A stretch of DNA of 64,000 nt from Sarcodiotheca gaudichaudii (Eukaryota; Rhodophyta; Florideophyceae; Gigartinales; Solieriaceae), in assembly GCA_032355985.1 (NCBI GenBank), contig JAUKVZ010000002.1, positions 186,001-250,000 on the forward strand, given 5' to 3'. A program made the translations under genes and the position numbers. Shown piece after piece: positions 1 through 7,449 of this stretch. Numbering within the stretch: position 1 is the stretch's first letter; the number at the start of each line of letters is the position of its first letter. The notes beneath the pieces were generated by a model that worked only from the letters and a program-made list of their open reading frames with translations, searched no databases and had not been told where the DNA came from.

Positions 1-84
1 CGGCGCGCGGCGGAAGGTGAGTCCTCCATCGCACTCGATGCAGGTGGCTTCGATAGCGGCTTCACTTGTTGTTGCGTTGGTCAT
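1..84 (-). CDS. lysW: LysW-like amino-group carrier protein (partial, 5' end only)
   Basis: The gene starts with ATG at 84 on the minus strand, has a good Shine-Dalgarno (AAAGGA, 8 bases upstream), and runs off the left edge. The 28 visible residues include ATCIECDGGLTFRRAP, which fits the N-terminal CxxC half of the LysW/ArgW carrier family (usually about 55 residues, with a second CxxC and an acidic C-terminus ending in EDWE or similar). LysW carries alpha-aminoadipate or glutamate during lysine or arginine synthesis. The second CxxC and the terminal Glu lie outside the window, so the call rests on half a small protein; another small zinc-ribbon protein is possible. Confidence 0.5.
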   Translation of the reverse strand, partial: MTNATTSEAAIEATCIECDGGLTFRRAP

Positions 85-110
85 GGCAGTTGTCCTTTCC
101 GATGTGAGAT

Positions 111-150
111 TGACAAAACGAAAAAACCCCCGGACGAGCGTCCGGGGGTT
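111..150 (-). terminator. Strong intrinsic terminator on the minus strand
   Basis: An 11-bp GC-rich hairpin with a GAGC loop occupies 126-149. On the minus strand it is followed by TTTTTTCGTTTTG. It ends the short transcript that starts near 300 and insulates the lysW-like gene. Confidence 0.88.
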
Positions 151-180
151 CGAAGTGGCTTGTGTTTCAGAGTGCGGCTG

Positions 181-270
181 TCAGTTCACGCCGCGCCAAG
201 CCAAGACGATATCCCGAACGCTTGAAGCGTCCTTGGTTTTCTTGGCTTTGATGGCGATGGTGTGAATCAT
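181..270 (-). CDS. Candidate 29-residue small protein in its own transcription unit
   Basis: An ATG at 270 opens a 29-codon frame ending at TGA (181-183). The peptide starts MIHTIAIKAKKTKDASSV and is basic and partly amphipathic. It sits between a near-consensus promoter (308-336) and a strong terminator (111-150), giving a transcript of about 180 bases. There is only a weak purine stretch (GAAAAAG) before the start. I do not recognise the family. The unit could equally be a small RNA in which the frame is incidental. Confidence 0.35.
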   Translation of the reverse strand: MIHTIAIKAKKTKDASSVRDIVLAWRGVN

Positions 271-307
271 GTCTTTTTCGTCTGCCCGCGCACTGTCGGG
301 GCGGGGG

Positions 308-336
308 ATATTCCCCATGCATCGACCGCTTGTCAA
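308..336 (-). promoter_or_regulatory. Near-consensus sigma-70 type promoter for the small minus-strand unit
   Basis: On the minus strand TTGACA (331-336) is followed by a 17-base spacer and GAATAT (308-313). Transcription would start near 300, about 30 bases before the ATG at 270. Confidence 0.65.
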
Positions 337-423
337 GCACTGCATCAGCACATTCAGAAAAAGATCGTCAAACCCCCCATTGCGATGGGCGGTGTGACAG
401 GCTGTGTGACGGGCGCAGGAAGA

Positions 424-460
424 AGCCCCCGGATCGGCAGCTGACCCGGGGGCTCAGTTT
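424..460. terminator. Weak GC hairpin terminator candidate
   Basis: AGCCCCCGG (424-432) pairs perfectly with CCGGGGGCT (446-454). The tail is CAGTTT on the plus strand and TCTTCC on the minus strand, so neither direction has a true T run. Confidence 0.35.
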
Positions 461-771
461 GAACCGGTGCGGCGGGGGGAGTTTCGCGAGAGCCCGCCGT
501 CCGGTGTGAAGCCGCTTGCTCAGGGCGACTTCGGACAATCGAGGATCAGATTCCGAGCCGAGGCTGATCACGCCCCTGCCCGACATCTACTGAATCGTCG
601 CCCGACGTCCGATCCGGCGCGCTTTTTCAAAAAAATGGGCGGACCTCGCACATCCCTTTTCCCCGGCGCCTCGGCCGAACCGGGGCTACATTGGTGCGTT
701 CAGGAGTTTCCAGCCGCCCCCCGCTCGCACGACGGATACGGGCGTCCCCAGCAGATCGTCGGAGGATTGCA

Positions 772-1236
772 ATGGAGTTCATCTCCGAGCAGGACAAGGC
801 CAAGATCGAATCTCGCCTGGCAGAGCTCAAGGGCCGGCGGAAGGCGGTCTCCACTCGGATCCAGGAGGCTCGTGAACTGGGCGATCTCAAGGAGAACGCC
901 GAGTATCACGCCGCCCGCGAGGATCAGGGCATGGATGAAGCGGAGATCTCCCGTCTGGAGAAGCGGCTTGAGACGGCCGTGGTCGTCAGTGACGACTCCG
1001 CGCAGACCGACATCGTCTTTGTCGGCTCGACCGTGAAGATCAAGGAAGTCGACACGGATGACATCGAAGATGTTCGCCTGGTCGGCGAGTCCTCGGGTGA
1101 TCCGCTCGCCGACCCTGTTGAAGTGACCGTCTCCAGCCCGATGGGCGAAGCCCTGATCAAGGCGCGCGTCGGCGAGACCGTCCGTGTCGATACGCCTCGC
1201 GGCGTCAAGCGCTTTGAAGTTCTCGAAATCGCCTGA
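772..1236 (+). CDS. greA: Transcription elongation factor GreA
   Basis: This 154-residue protein has the normal GreA length and layout. An N-terminal antiparallel coiled coil (about 1-75) has the tip motif LGDLKENAEY, whose acidic residues (D38, E41) enter the RNA polymerase secondary channel and help cleave the 3' end of backtracked RNA. A C-terminal FKBP-like domain ends VKRFEVLEIA. The start at 772 is chosen because GGAGG (761-765) lies at the right distance; longer frames upstream lack family similarity. The gene stands alone and converges on the cytochrome operon ending at 1269, with 32 bases between the two stops. Confidence 0.97.
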   Translation: MEFISEQDKAKIESRLAELKGRRKAVSTRIQEARELGDLKENAEYHAAREDQGMDEAEISRLEKRLETAVVVSDDSAQTDIVFVGSTVKIKEVDTDDIEDVRLVGESSGDPLADPVEVTVSSPMGEALIKARVGETVRVDTPRGVKRFEVLEIA

Positions 1237-1268
1237 TCACGAATCACTGCCCTTTGACGAGCGAGCGA

Positions 1269-3257
1269 TCACTCCCCTTCCGGCGTCACCGGCAGCGGCG
1301 TGATGTGTACGCTGCGCGTCGCGGGCGTGGCGTGATACGTGTGGCACATCAGGCATGAATCACCGGCCGAATCGGGCGTGTGGCATTCCACGCAGGATTC
1401 TTTCCTGATGGCGGCAAAGGCTGAGCGCGACTGAAGCGTCTCATCGCCCGTTCTGTCAATCGGGATGACGGCCGCGGCGCCGAGCTGATGGCATGACACG
1501 CACTGGCGGGAGCCTGCAATCAGCAGATGCGGCCGATGGTCGAAGGTCGTAAATGAAGCGCTCGCTCTGGGCGCCATGGATGAGACCCAGTTGACCTTCT
1601 TGTTCTCCGCATCACCGTCGATGGTGTGGCACTTCGTGCACATGCCCGGCGCATCGCGCCAGGAGAGTTCATCGAAGATGTGGGCCGCGGCTGCGTGGCC
1701 CGGTCCCGGCGCGCGGGCGCCGCTGACATCAAGCCAGCATGTGAGAAACTCATCGGCGTGGCCGGTCGGACGATATGCGAGGGTGTATGTCTCATCGCGC
1801 CGATGCCAGCCGCCGGAAGCGACCCAGTCCTCGGGCGAGGCCTGGAAGATGTTGGCCTCCCTGGCGCGGCGTTCGATTTCGGCATCCTCTTCGTTTATGT
1901 CGTCCAGCGCGAGCAGATCCATGTCGTCATCGAGAAGCAGATCGTCGTCTTCATCGATGGGCGCCAGATCCTCGGCGTCTGCGACTGGTGCGGGCTGCGT
2001 TGGCGCCGCCTCGGGGCGCACGCGGGAGATTGAGCGATCCGATGTGATTTCCTCAATGAGATTGGGCAGCCACACCTGCTGCGCCGATCGCACGACATCG
2101 ACGGGCATTTGCGAGAGCAGTCCGATCGACTCCTGGCGTGTCAGCGGCCTACCCAGCGCCGACTCGACGCGCGTGCGCATGGCGCGATGGCCATCGACGC
2201 AGAGTTCGAAGAGGAACTGCTTGATCGCCCAGACGTATTCGGTGACGGCTTGGAGCTGCGCATCATCGGCGTCGCGCAGATCGAGCAGATCTATTTCATG
2301 GACTGTCTCGACGACGGCGCCGCGGCTTCGATCGCCGAGCAGCGCCAGTTCCAGGAAGGGCGTCAGCTTCGTTTCGAGGAAGCGGCTGTCCGCGGGCCAT
2401 TCGCCGATGTCGTAGCCGCGATCTTCGAGTGTCAGGACGTCAATCGCCGGAAGGGCGATGACATCGATGCCCTTGGCGCCGGCGCGGCCATCACCGGCGA
2501 TCTGCGCCGAGTGGCAGGATGCGCACATGGAGTCGAACCCGAGTGTTCCGATCTCCCGGCCGGTCAGGGAAGGCGTGTGGCACGATTCGCATGATGCAGG
2601 GGCGTGATCCTTGCGGGCGCCGACGAAGTGCCGCGTCAGGTGCGATGCGTGATTGAAAGCGATCTGCAGCGGCGCCTGATGCGGATAGTTGACGAAGTCA
2701 GGATGACCGCTGGCGAGACTTGTGAATGCATTGACGTGGCATGCCTGACATTGACGCTTCGTCATGGAGATGAGCGACGCGTCGGCGCCCTGGTGTTCGT
2801 GATGGCACACGGCGCAGCCAATCTGGTCATATGGCGCGAATGGGACGAGTTCATCGGGATCGGCGCCGCGGATGATGGCCGCGTTGCGAGCCTCTTCGGT
2901 GAGTTGCGCGATGAGTTCGGGCGGCTCCGTGTGCGGCGTGGTCGTGTGATCGCCGAACGTGTGACAGGCGACGCACTTGGCGCTCTGATCGAGTCCGGCC
3001 TGCGTTGTCACGAGTCCGTGCAGCGGGGATTTGATGGAGCCGATCGTCGTGAGATGGCAGTTGGCGCAGTCGGTCTGGAGCGAGGCGTGCGCTGACGAGA
3101 GCGGGCCGGGCATGACATGCCGCCCACCTGTCTGCGGGGCAAGGAATGGTGACGCGATGGCGACGGTGATTGCGGCGCCTGCGAGCGCAGCGAGCCACAG
3201 CTTCGCCCGTAGGCCAAGACCGCCTTCCTGCGGACTGGTCACAGGCTTCTTACTCAT
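1269..3257 (-). CDS. Membrane-anchored decaheme cytochrome c (copy A) with acidic D/L tract
   Basis: The protein has 662 residues: a signal anchor at about 17-40, then ten CxxCH haem c sites, the first at residue 64. Six sites lie in the N-terminal part (CANCH, CVACH, CAVCH, CQACH, CESCH, CASCH) and four near the C-terminus (CTKCH, CVSCH, CVECH, CLMCH). An acidic D/L-rich linker at about 430-460 separates the halves. It is a clear paralogue of the decaheme protein at 4427: both contain FDSMCASCH followed by a WPADS segment, and YRPTGH before the last haem group. It is the last gene of the minus-strand cytochrome operon, 9 bases after the cytochrome b-like gene. The predicted role is periplasmic electron carriage from the membrane; the redox partner is not known. 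Confidence 0.85.
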   Translation of the reverse strand: MSKKPVTSPQEGGLGLRAKLWLAALAGAAITVAIASPFLAPQTGGRHVMPGPLSSAHASLQTDCANCHLTTIGSIKSPLHGLVTTQAGLDQSAKCVACHTFGDHTTTPHTEPPELIAQLTEEARNAAIIRGADPDELVPFAPYDQIGCAVCHHEHQGADASLISMTKRQCQACHVNAFTSLASGHPDFVNYPHQAPLQIAFNHASHLTRHFVGARKDHAPASCESCHTPSLTGREIGTLGFDSMCASCHSAQIAGDGRAGAKGIDVIALPAIDVLTLEDRGYDIGEWPADSRFLETKLTPFLELALLGDRSRGAVVETVHEIDLLDLRDADDAQLQAVTEYVWAIKQFLFELCVDGHRAMRTRVESALGRPLTRQESIGLLSQMPVDVVRSAQQVWLPNLIEEITSDRSISRVRPEAAPTQPAPVADAEDLAPIDEDDDLLLDDDMDLLALDDINEEDAEIERRAREANIFQASPEDWVASGGWHRRDETYTLAYRPTGHADEFLTCWLDVSGARAPGPGHAAAAHIFDELSWRDAPGMCTKCHTIDGDAENKKVNWVSSMAPRASASFTTFDHRPHLLIAGSRQCVSCHQLGAAAVIPIDRTGDETLQSRSAFAAIRKESCVECHTPDSAGDSCLMCHTYHATPATRSVHITPLPVTPEGE
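1880..1966 (-). repeat. Acidic D/L-rich repeat tract, copy A
   Basis: This codes for a linker rich in Asp and Leu (for example DEDDDLLLDDDMDLLALDD) between the two haem groups. Related tracts occur in the cytochromes at 4427 and 13109 and in no other gene of the window. Confidence 0.7.
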
Positions 3258-3266
3258 CCAGTTGGA

Positions 3267-4142
3267 TTACTTGCCGAGGAAGACGTGAGCCATGTAGCCG
3301 TGTGCGCTAAGCAGTGTGCCATGCATCATGCCCAGCGTGATGAGACTGCCGGTGACGAACACCTGGGCGAACGTCGCCCGGCGAAGCGCCAGCCTGCGAG
3401 TGAAGCGGGCTTCCAGAGTATCGGCATCCGCCATCGCTTCGCTCAGTCTTTTCAGCGTGTCACGATCCGTATTTGAGGCGATCCGCTGCACCGTCTCCAC
3501 GCGGATCGTCAGCGGGCTCGAGTCCGAGATCGGACGCATGAATCGGCGAATCCCGGAGCGGGGACGCAGGCTCATGCGATAGGTCGCATCCTTGATCAGT
3601 TGGCTCGTCTCCGGGCTCGTCCCGGCGCGAGGCGCCGCGGCTCGGATCTCTTCCACGCGCTCGCCCAGCGTGATCCAGTCCATCAGCAGATCTTCGATCG
3701 ATCTGGCGGGCTCGCCGGCGAAGGCCTTGCGATTGATGTTCCAGAGGCCGGCCAGCGCCAGGCCGCCCACGGCATAGACGCCGAAGAGCGCCGAGAGGGC
3801 GTATTCAAAGGGCGTATTCGGCCCCTGCGATTCGATGTGGAATCCAAACGCGACAACGCCGATCGCCCAGGTCGCCAGATGCAGTTTGAGCCAGCGCTCG
3901 TTGGATGCGGCTCGAAGCAGCGTCAATGTGCGCGGGAAGCACAGCACGCCAAGCGTCAGGGCCAGTACCCAGCCGGTCAGGAATCGCGTGTCATGCAGTG
4001 AATCGGCACAGCGTGAGTAGAGAAGGCATGCCCCGAACATCGCGACGCATCCGGTGGCGATGAGCATCGTCAGGGAGATCGTCGCCCGGTCGATGAACCG
4101 GCGGCGTCCTACCGTTGTTGATGTGGCTCTCTCTCTGGCCAT
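3267..4142 (-). CDS. Cytochrome b-like membrane protein, copy A
   Basis: About 291 residues with two membrane segments near the N-terminus, two more in the first half and one or two at the C-terminus. One helix has two His 14 residues apart (HLATWAIGVVAFGFH), the spacing used by b-type haem ligands. The C-terminal helix ends in MMHG, but the residue 14 before it is Gln, where the paralogue at 6628 has His. This copy may therefore hold only one haem b. The start at 4142 is preferred over an in-frame codon at 4232 because of a nearby AGG and the basic N-terminus that follows, but the start is uncertain. It is paired with decaheme copy A, just as the gene at 6628 is paired with copy B. Confidence 0.62.
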   Translation of the reverse strand: MARERATSTTVGRRRFIDRATISLTMLIATGCVAMFGACLLYSRCADSLHDTRFLTGWVLALTLGVLCFPRTLTLLRAASNERWLKLHLATWAIGVVAFGFHIESQGPNTPFEYALSALFGVYAVGGLALAGLWNINRKAFAGEPARSIEDLLMDWITLGERVEEIRAAAPRAGTSPETSQLIKDATYRMSLRPRSGIRRFMRPISDSSPLTIRVETVQRIASNTDRDTLKRLSEAMADADTLEARFTRRLALRRATFAQVFVTGSLITLGMMHGTLLSAHGYMAHVFLGK

Positions 4143-4426
4143 ACCTGTCTGCGGCCCGAAGGCCGGATCCAATCGGGCTGCCTGGACCCCGCTCGCCAAA
4201 CCTCTCGGCGACCGGATCGTAAACCCTTGCAAGGCAACAACCTAAAGAGAGGCCGACCCCACACGGCTTAACGCAGCCCATCATCCTCCAGGGAAAGAAT
4301 AACGCGGTTCAGACGAACCACAATCCCCTCTCTGGCAACTTCAGGCACGATTCCAATTATGCGGACCATCAAATCCGATGAACACCGCTCACTCGTCACA
4401 ATCCACGCCTGACTCCGGATTATCGG

Positions 4427-6631
4427 TCAGCGGTGACCCTGTCTGGAGTGGTACGAGTGGCATGTCAGACAGTTCGAAGCGGTTCGATCGGGCTGGTGGC
4501 AATCGATGCAGGAGGAGCGGCGGATGGCCTGGAAGTCCCGCGGCGCCTCAGTCGAGGCCTCGATGTGGCAGCTGGCGCATGAATCGCCAACGCTTCCACT
4601 CAAGTGAGGTGTGTGGCTGAAGCGCGTCAGGCCGTGAGCGCCGCCGGTCGCCTGAGGCGTCGCCCAGTGCAGTTCCGATGCAGTCGGCGCGAGTTCCATG
4701 TGGCACTTGGCACAGGCGCCGGGCGCTCCTGAAGCGCCGACTTCATTGAAGAGATGCGAATCGCCGGTGGATGCTGAACGAGCCGCGGCCCACTCGATCA
4801 GCGAGCGCATGAGTTCATCGGAGTGACCAGTCGGACGGTAGCGCACCGAGAAATCGGCATCGGAGAGATAGAAGCCGCCGGCGGGTGTTTCGTCTTCACC
4901 GGAGAGCGTCCACGGCTCGATGGCCAGCGCGTCGTTCGCCGTTTGTTCCGGCGCTTCGGCCAGTTGCTCCGCGGGCGCATCATCGGCGAGTAGATCATCC
5001 TCTTCCATGTCGAGCAGATCGCCATCGGAATCGTCATCGCCGGGGAGCAGGTCGTCTTCTGCAAGCAGATCGTCTTCGGCGAGGAGATCGGCGTCATCTT
5101 CGAGGAGATCAGCGTCGTCGAGGAGGTCATCGTCGAGAAGGTCGTCACCTTCGTCCTGTTGTTGCGGGGACGCGTCTTCTGCGGGTGATTCATCGGAGTC
5201 GAGCGCCGGCTCGGGGGTTGGCTTTCGTCCGGCCTTGTGCATTGCGAGGTCGGCGCGAAGATTGGGCATCCATGCATCGGCGGCGGCTCGTACGGATTCG
5301 GCGTTGATGCGCACTTCGGCCGCGTCCTGATCGGCCAGGCGCTCCTGCAGGGCCGCGCCGCCGCCTTGGGCGAGATCGCGCCAGAGTGATTTGATCTGCC
5401 ACGCAAACTCTTCGGCGCGGGCGAGATCTTCATCGTCTGCGTTCGCCATGTCGACGAGGGCGCCATCGCGCAGCTGTGCGATGAACGCGGGGTCCATCGC
5501 TTCGAACATCGCCAGGGTCAGTTCCGAAGGCGGTGTTTCGACATAGGCGCTATCCGCGGGCCAGTCGCCGACCCAGTGTCCGGCCTCTTCGAGCGAATAC
5601 ACATCCAGCGCGGGAACATTGACGATCGCCAGCCCGGCGCCATCGACGCGTCCGGCGCCACGGATTTGACCTTCGTGGCACGAGGCGCACATGGAATCGA
5701 ATGAGCCGAGGCGCATCACGCCGGACTGGATCTCCAGCGTGTGGCAGCCATTGCAATCGAGCGCCTGCTCCTTGTTGCGCAGGAAATGATCTGAGAAATG
5801 GGTGCGATGATCAAAGGCCACGGCTCGCGATCGGCGCCAGGCGTCACCAGGGAACTCCGGATGGCCATCGGCGAAGGACTCGAACTGAGTCACATGGCAC
5901 GTCTGGCACTGCATGTCTGTCAGTTCAGTGAGGGCTGCATCGCGGCCATGGTGTTCGACATGGCAACGCATGCAGTCGCCGGCGATGGCATCGATATCCG
6001 GCTCACCCAGCACGGCGCGTTGTGCGGCCAGCACGAGGGGGGCGTTTGTGCCAGCCGATGATTCGGGCAGTGATGCAGTGGAGTGCGCCAGGCGCGCATC
6101 GGCGCCGAGATCGTGACACGAGAGGCAGTGGTCGACCTGCACGCTGCCGAATGTCAGCGCATCGAAGCTCGCAAGCGCGGCTGAATCATGCGTCGTGTGA
6201 CAGGCCGCGCATTGATTGGCGAGGAAGGCGTGGGGTGAAGCGAGCGGGCCCGGAGAGATGTACGCCCGGCCGCCCGGCGCCGACAACAGCACAAGCATGA
6301 GTGCGATCGTCGCGACAGCAGTCCATGCGACGAGGGCGCCGCGTCGGGAGCGCATGCTGCGGCGCGGCTGGCATGGCGGGATCGGATGGCAGCATGTTCC
6401 ATCCGGCTTTGGGCCGTGCTCGCATACGCCGCCGAACTCCTGCGAGCGCGTGCATCGCCAGCGATCGCCCTGCCGAATGGGCCTGCACTCTCCTTGTGCG
6501 TGGCAACGGCCTTTGTGATCCGGTCCGTGCGGGCACGGCTTGCCATCGGCCGCCCAGCCGCAGACCCACTTCTGCTCCGGCCTTTCGTAGGAGCTTTGCG
6601 TGTGGCCGAACTGTTGCAGAGGCGTGCTCAC
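4427..6631 (-). CDS. Decaheme cytochrome c (copy B) with cytoplasmic Cys-rich domain and acidic tract
   Basis: A GTG start at 6631 overlaps the stop of the upstream gene (GTGA), giving 734 residues. The first 90 residues are cysteine-rich: two repeats of C-x8/9-C-x9-C-x5/6-C, each holding an HGP motif. A membrane segment follows (ALVAWTAVATIALMLVLLSA), then ten CxxCH sites, six before and four after a long DDLL-type acidic tract. The Cys-rich part would be cytoplasmic and the haems periplasmic. Copy A lacks the Cys-rich domain. The family is not one I can name; by layout it joins membrane cytochrome b (gene at 6628) to periplasmic carriers. The Cys repeats may bind zinc or an Fe-S centre. Confidence 0.85.
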   Translation of the reverse strand: MSTPLQQFGHTQSSYERPEQKWVCGWAADGKPCPHGPDHKGRCHAQGECRPIRQGDRWRCTRSQEFGGVCEHGPKPDGTCCHPIPPCQPRRSMRSRRGALVAWTAVATIALMLVLLSAPGGRAYISPGPLASPHAFLANQCAACHTTHDSAALASFDALTFGSVQVDHCLSCHDLGADARLAHSTASLPESSAGTNAPLVLAAQRAVLGEPDIDAIAGDCMRCHVEHHGRDAALTELTDMQCQTCHVTQFESFADGHPEFPGDAWRRSRAVAFDHRTHFSDHFLRNKEQALDCNGCHTLEIQSGVMRLGSFDSMCASCHEGQIRGAGRVDGAGLAIVNVPALDVYSLEEAGHWVGDWPADSAYVETPPSELTLAMFEAMDPAFIAQLRDGALVDMANADDEDLARAEEFAWQIKSLWRDLAQGGGAALQERLADQDAAEVRINAESVRAAADAWMPNLRADLAMHKAGRKPTPEPALDSDESPAEDASPQQQDEGDDLLDDDLLDDADLLEDDADLLAEDDLLAEDDLLPGDDDSDGDLLDMEEDDLLADDAPAEQLAEAPEQTANDALAIEPWTLSGEDETPAGGFYLSDADFSVRYRPTGHSDELMRSLIEWAAARSASTGDSHLFNEVGASGAPGACAKCHMELAPTASELHWATPQATGGAHGLTRFSHTPHLSGSVGDSCASCHIEASTEAPRDFQAIRRSSCIDCHQPDRTASNCLTCHSYHSRQGHR
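4979..5157 (-). repeat. Acidic DDLL repeat tract, copy B
   Basis: About 60 codons made almost only of Asp, Glu, Leu and Ala, with units such as DDLLDDDLLDDADLLEDD. The DNA shows matching short imperfect repeats. This is the longest of the three related tracts. Confidence 0.75.
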
Positions 6632-7449
6632 GTCAGGCCTCCGGCGCGCAGCGCAAGGACGCCATGCACGATCGCGACGACGATGAGGGCGTACGTCGCG
6701 GGAATGTGCACGAAGAGCCACAGCTTGAGCAGCTTTTGCGACGCCGCGGCAAGGTCCAGATCGTCCTTGGCGCGTGCGATGCGGGCCAGTTCGTTCATGT
6801 GGCGGCTGTCCTGATCGCCGAGGCTTCGGATCTGCGCATCAAGCTCCTGCAGGATGGCGCGCCGGCGCTTGCCGCCGAGTCGCAGTGGACGCAGCATCTT
6901 CGGTTTCGCCTCGAGGAAGCCCTGCAGCTGTGTCACATGAAAATCTGCGACGACCGAAGCGCCTGTATCCGCTGCTGCGGCGACGGCGACGTTATCCGCT
7001 TGTTCCTGCAATCGACGTCGAAACACGGGGATGCGCTCGTAGATCACTTCCTCGCCGCCGGCGGTGAGGCGCGCGGGCAGGAGCCGGGTGAAGGCCAGGC
7101 CGGCGAGTCCGCTGAGGAATACCAGCACGAAGAGCGCCCACACGATTGTCTCAATCACGCCCGTCGGAAAACCCAGCCCTGCATGGGCGAGGAAGAGGGC
7201 GCCGCTGAAGAGGCCGGCGTAGATGTGAAACTGCATCCACCAGGCCATTGGGCCCAGCGGCACTGTCGAGATTTTCTTGCGCGCGTTGAGCGATGTGAGC
7301 AGCAGCACAAGCGCCAGCAGAGCAATGCCGGTGATGGACTCTGTGGAGCGAAGCGAGCCGCGCATGGCAAAGAGCCACAGCGCAAGCAGCACACTGATGA
7401 TGATGGTGATGGAAAGACCGATGCGTCTGCGGGTTCGGAACTTGATCAT
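6628..7449 (-). CDS. Diheme cytochrome b-like membrane protein, copy B
   Basis: 273 residues with about five membrane helices. Two helices each hold a pair of His 14 residues apart: HIYAGLFSGALFLAH and HIPATYALIVVAIVH. Four such His are the classic arrangement for two b haems stacked across a membrane, so this protein could move electrons between the inside (or quinone pool) and the periplasm. A polar loop of about 100 residues lies between the helices. The start overlaps the stop of the Fe-S gene (ATGA) and the stop overlaps the GTG of decaheme copy B, so the three are translationally coupled. Closest by feel to cytochrome b561/ferric-reductase-like proteins; the exact family is not certain. 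Confidence 0.75.
   Translation of the reverse strand: MIKFRTRRRIGLSITIIISVLLALWLFAMRGSLRSTESITGIALLALVLLLTSLNARKKISTVPLGPMAWWMQFHIYAGLFSGALFLAHAGLGFPTGVIETIVWALFVLVFLSGLAGLAFTRLLPARLTAGGEEVIYERIPVFRRRLQEQADNVAVAAAADTGASVVADFHVTQLQGFLEAKPKMLRPLRLGGKRRRAILQELDAQIRSLGDQDSRHMNELARIARAKDDLDLAAASQKLLKLWLFVHIPATYALIVVAIVHGVLALRAGGLT

Larger units (their letters stand above)
271..771. other. 500-base intergenic stretch before greA
   Basis: It holds the minus-strand promoter at 308-336, a GC hairpin at 424-454 (9-bp stem, 13-base loop) that could be a weak terminator in either direction, and a -10-like TACATT at 687-692 that could serve greA with a leader of about 75 bases. No convincing coding frame was seen in 340-760; the open frames there have no recognisable product. 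Confidence 0.5.

Noticed and set aside
3991-4284. A 97-codon minus-strand frame after GGAGG-ATG-ATG near 4284
   Set aside because: It overlaps the cytochrome b-like gene in another frame, has no recognisable product, and the GGAGG is too close to the ATG.
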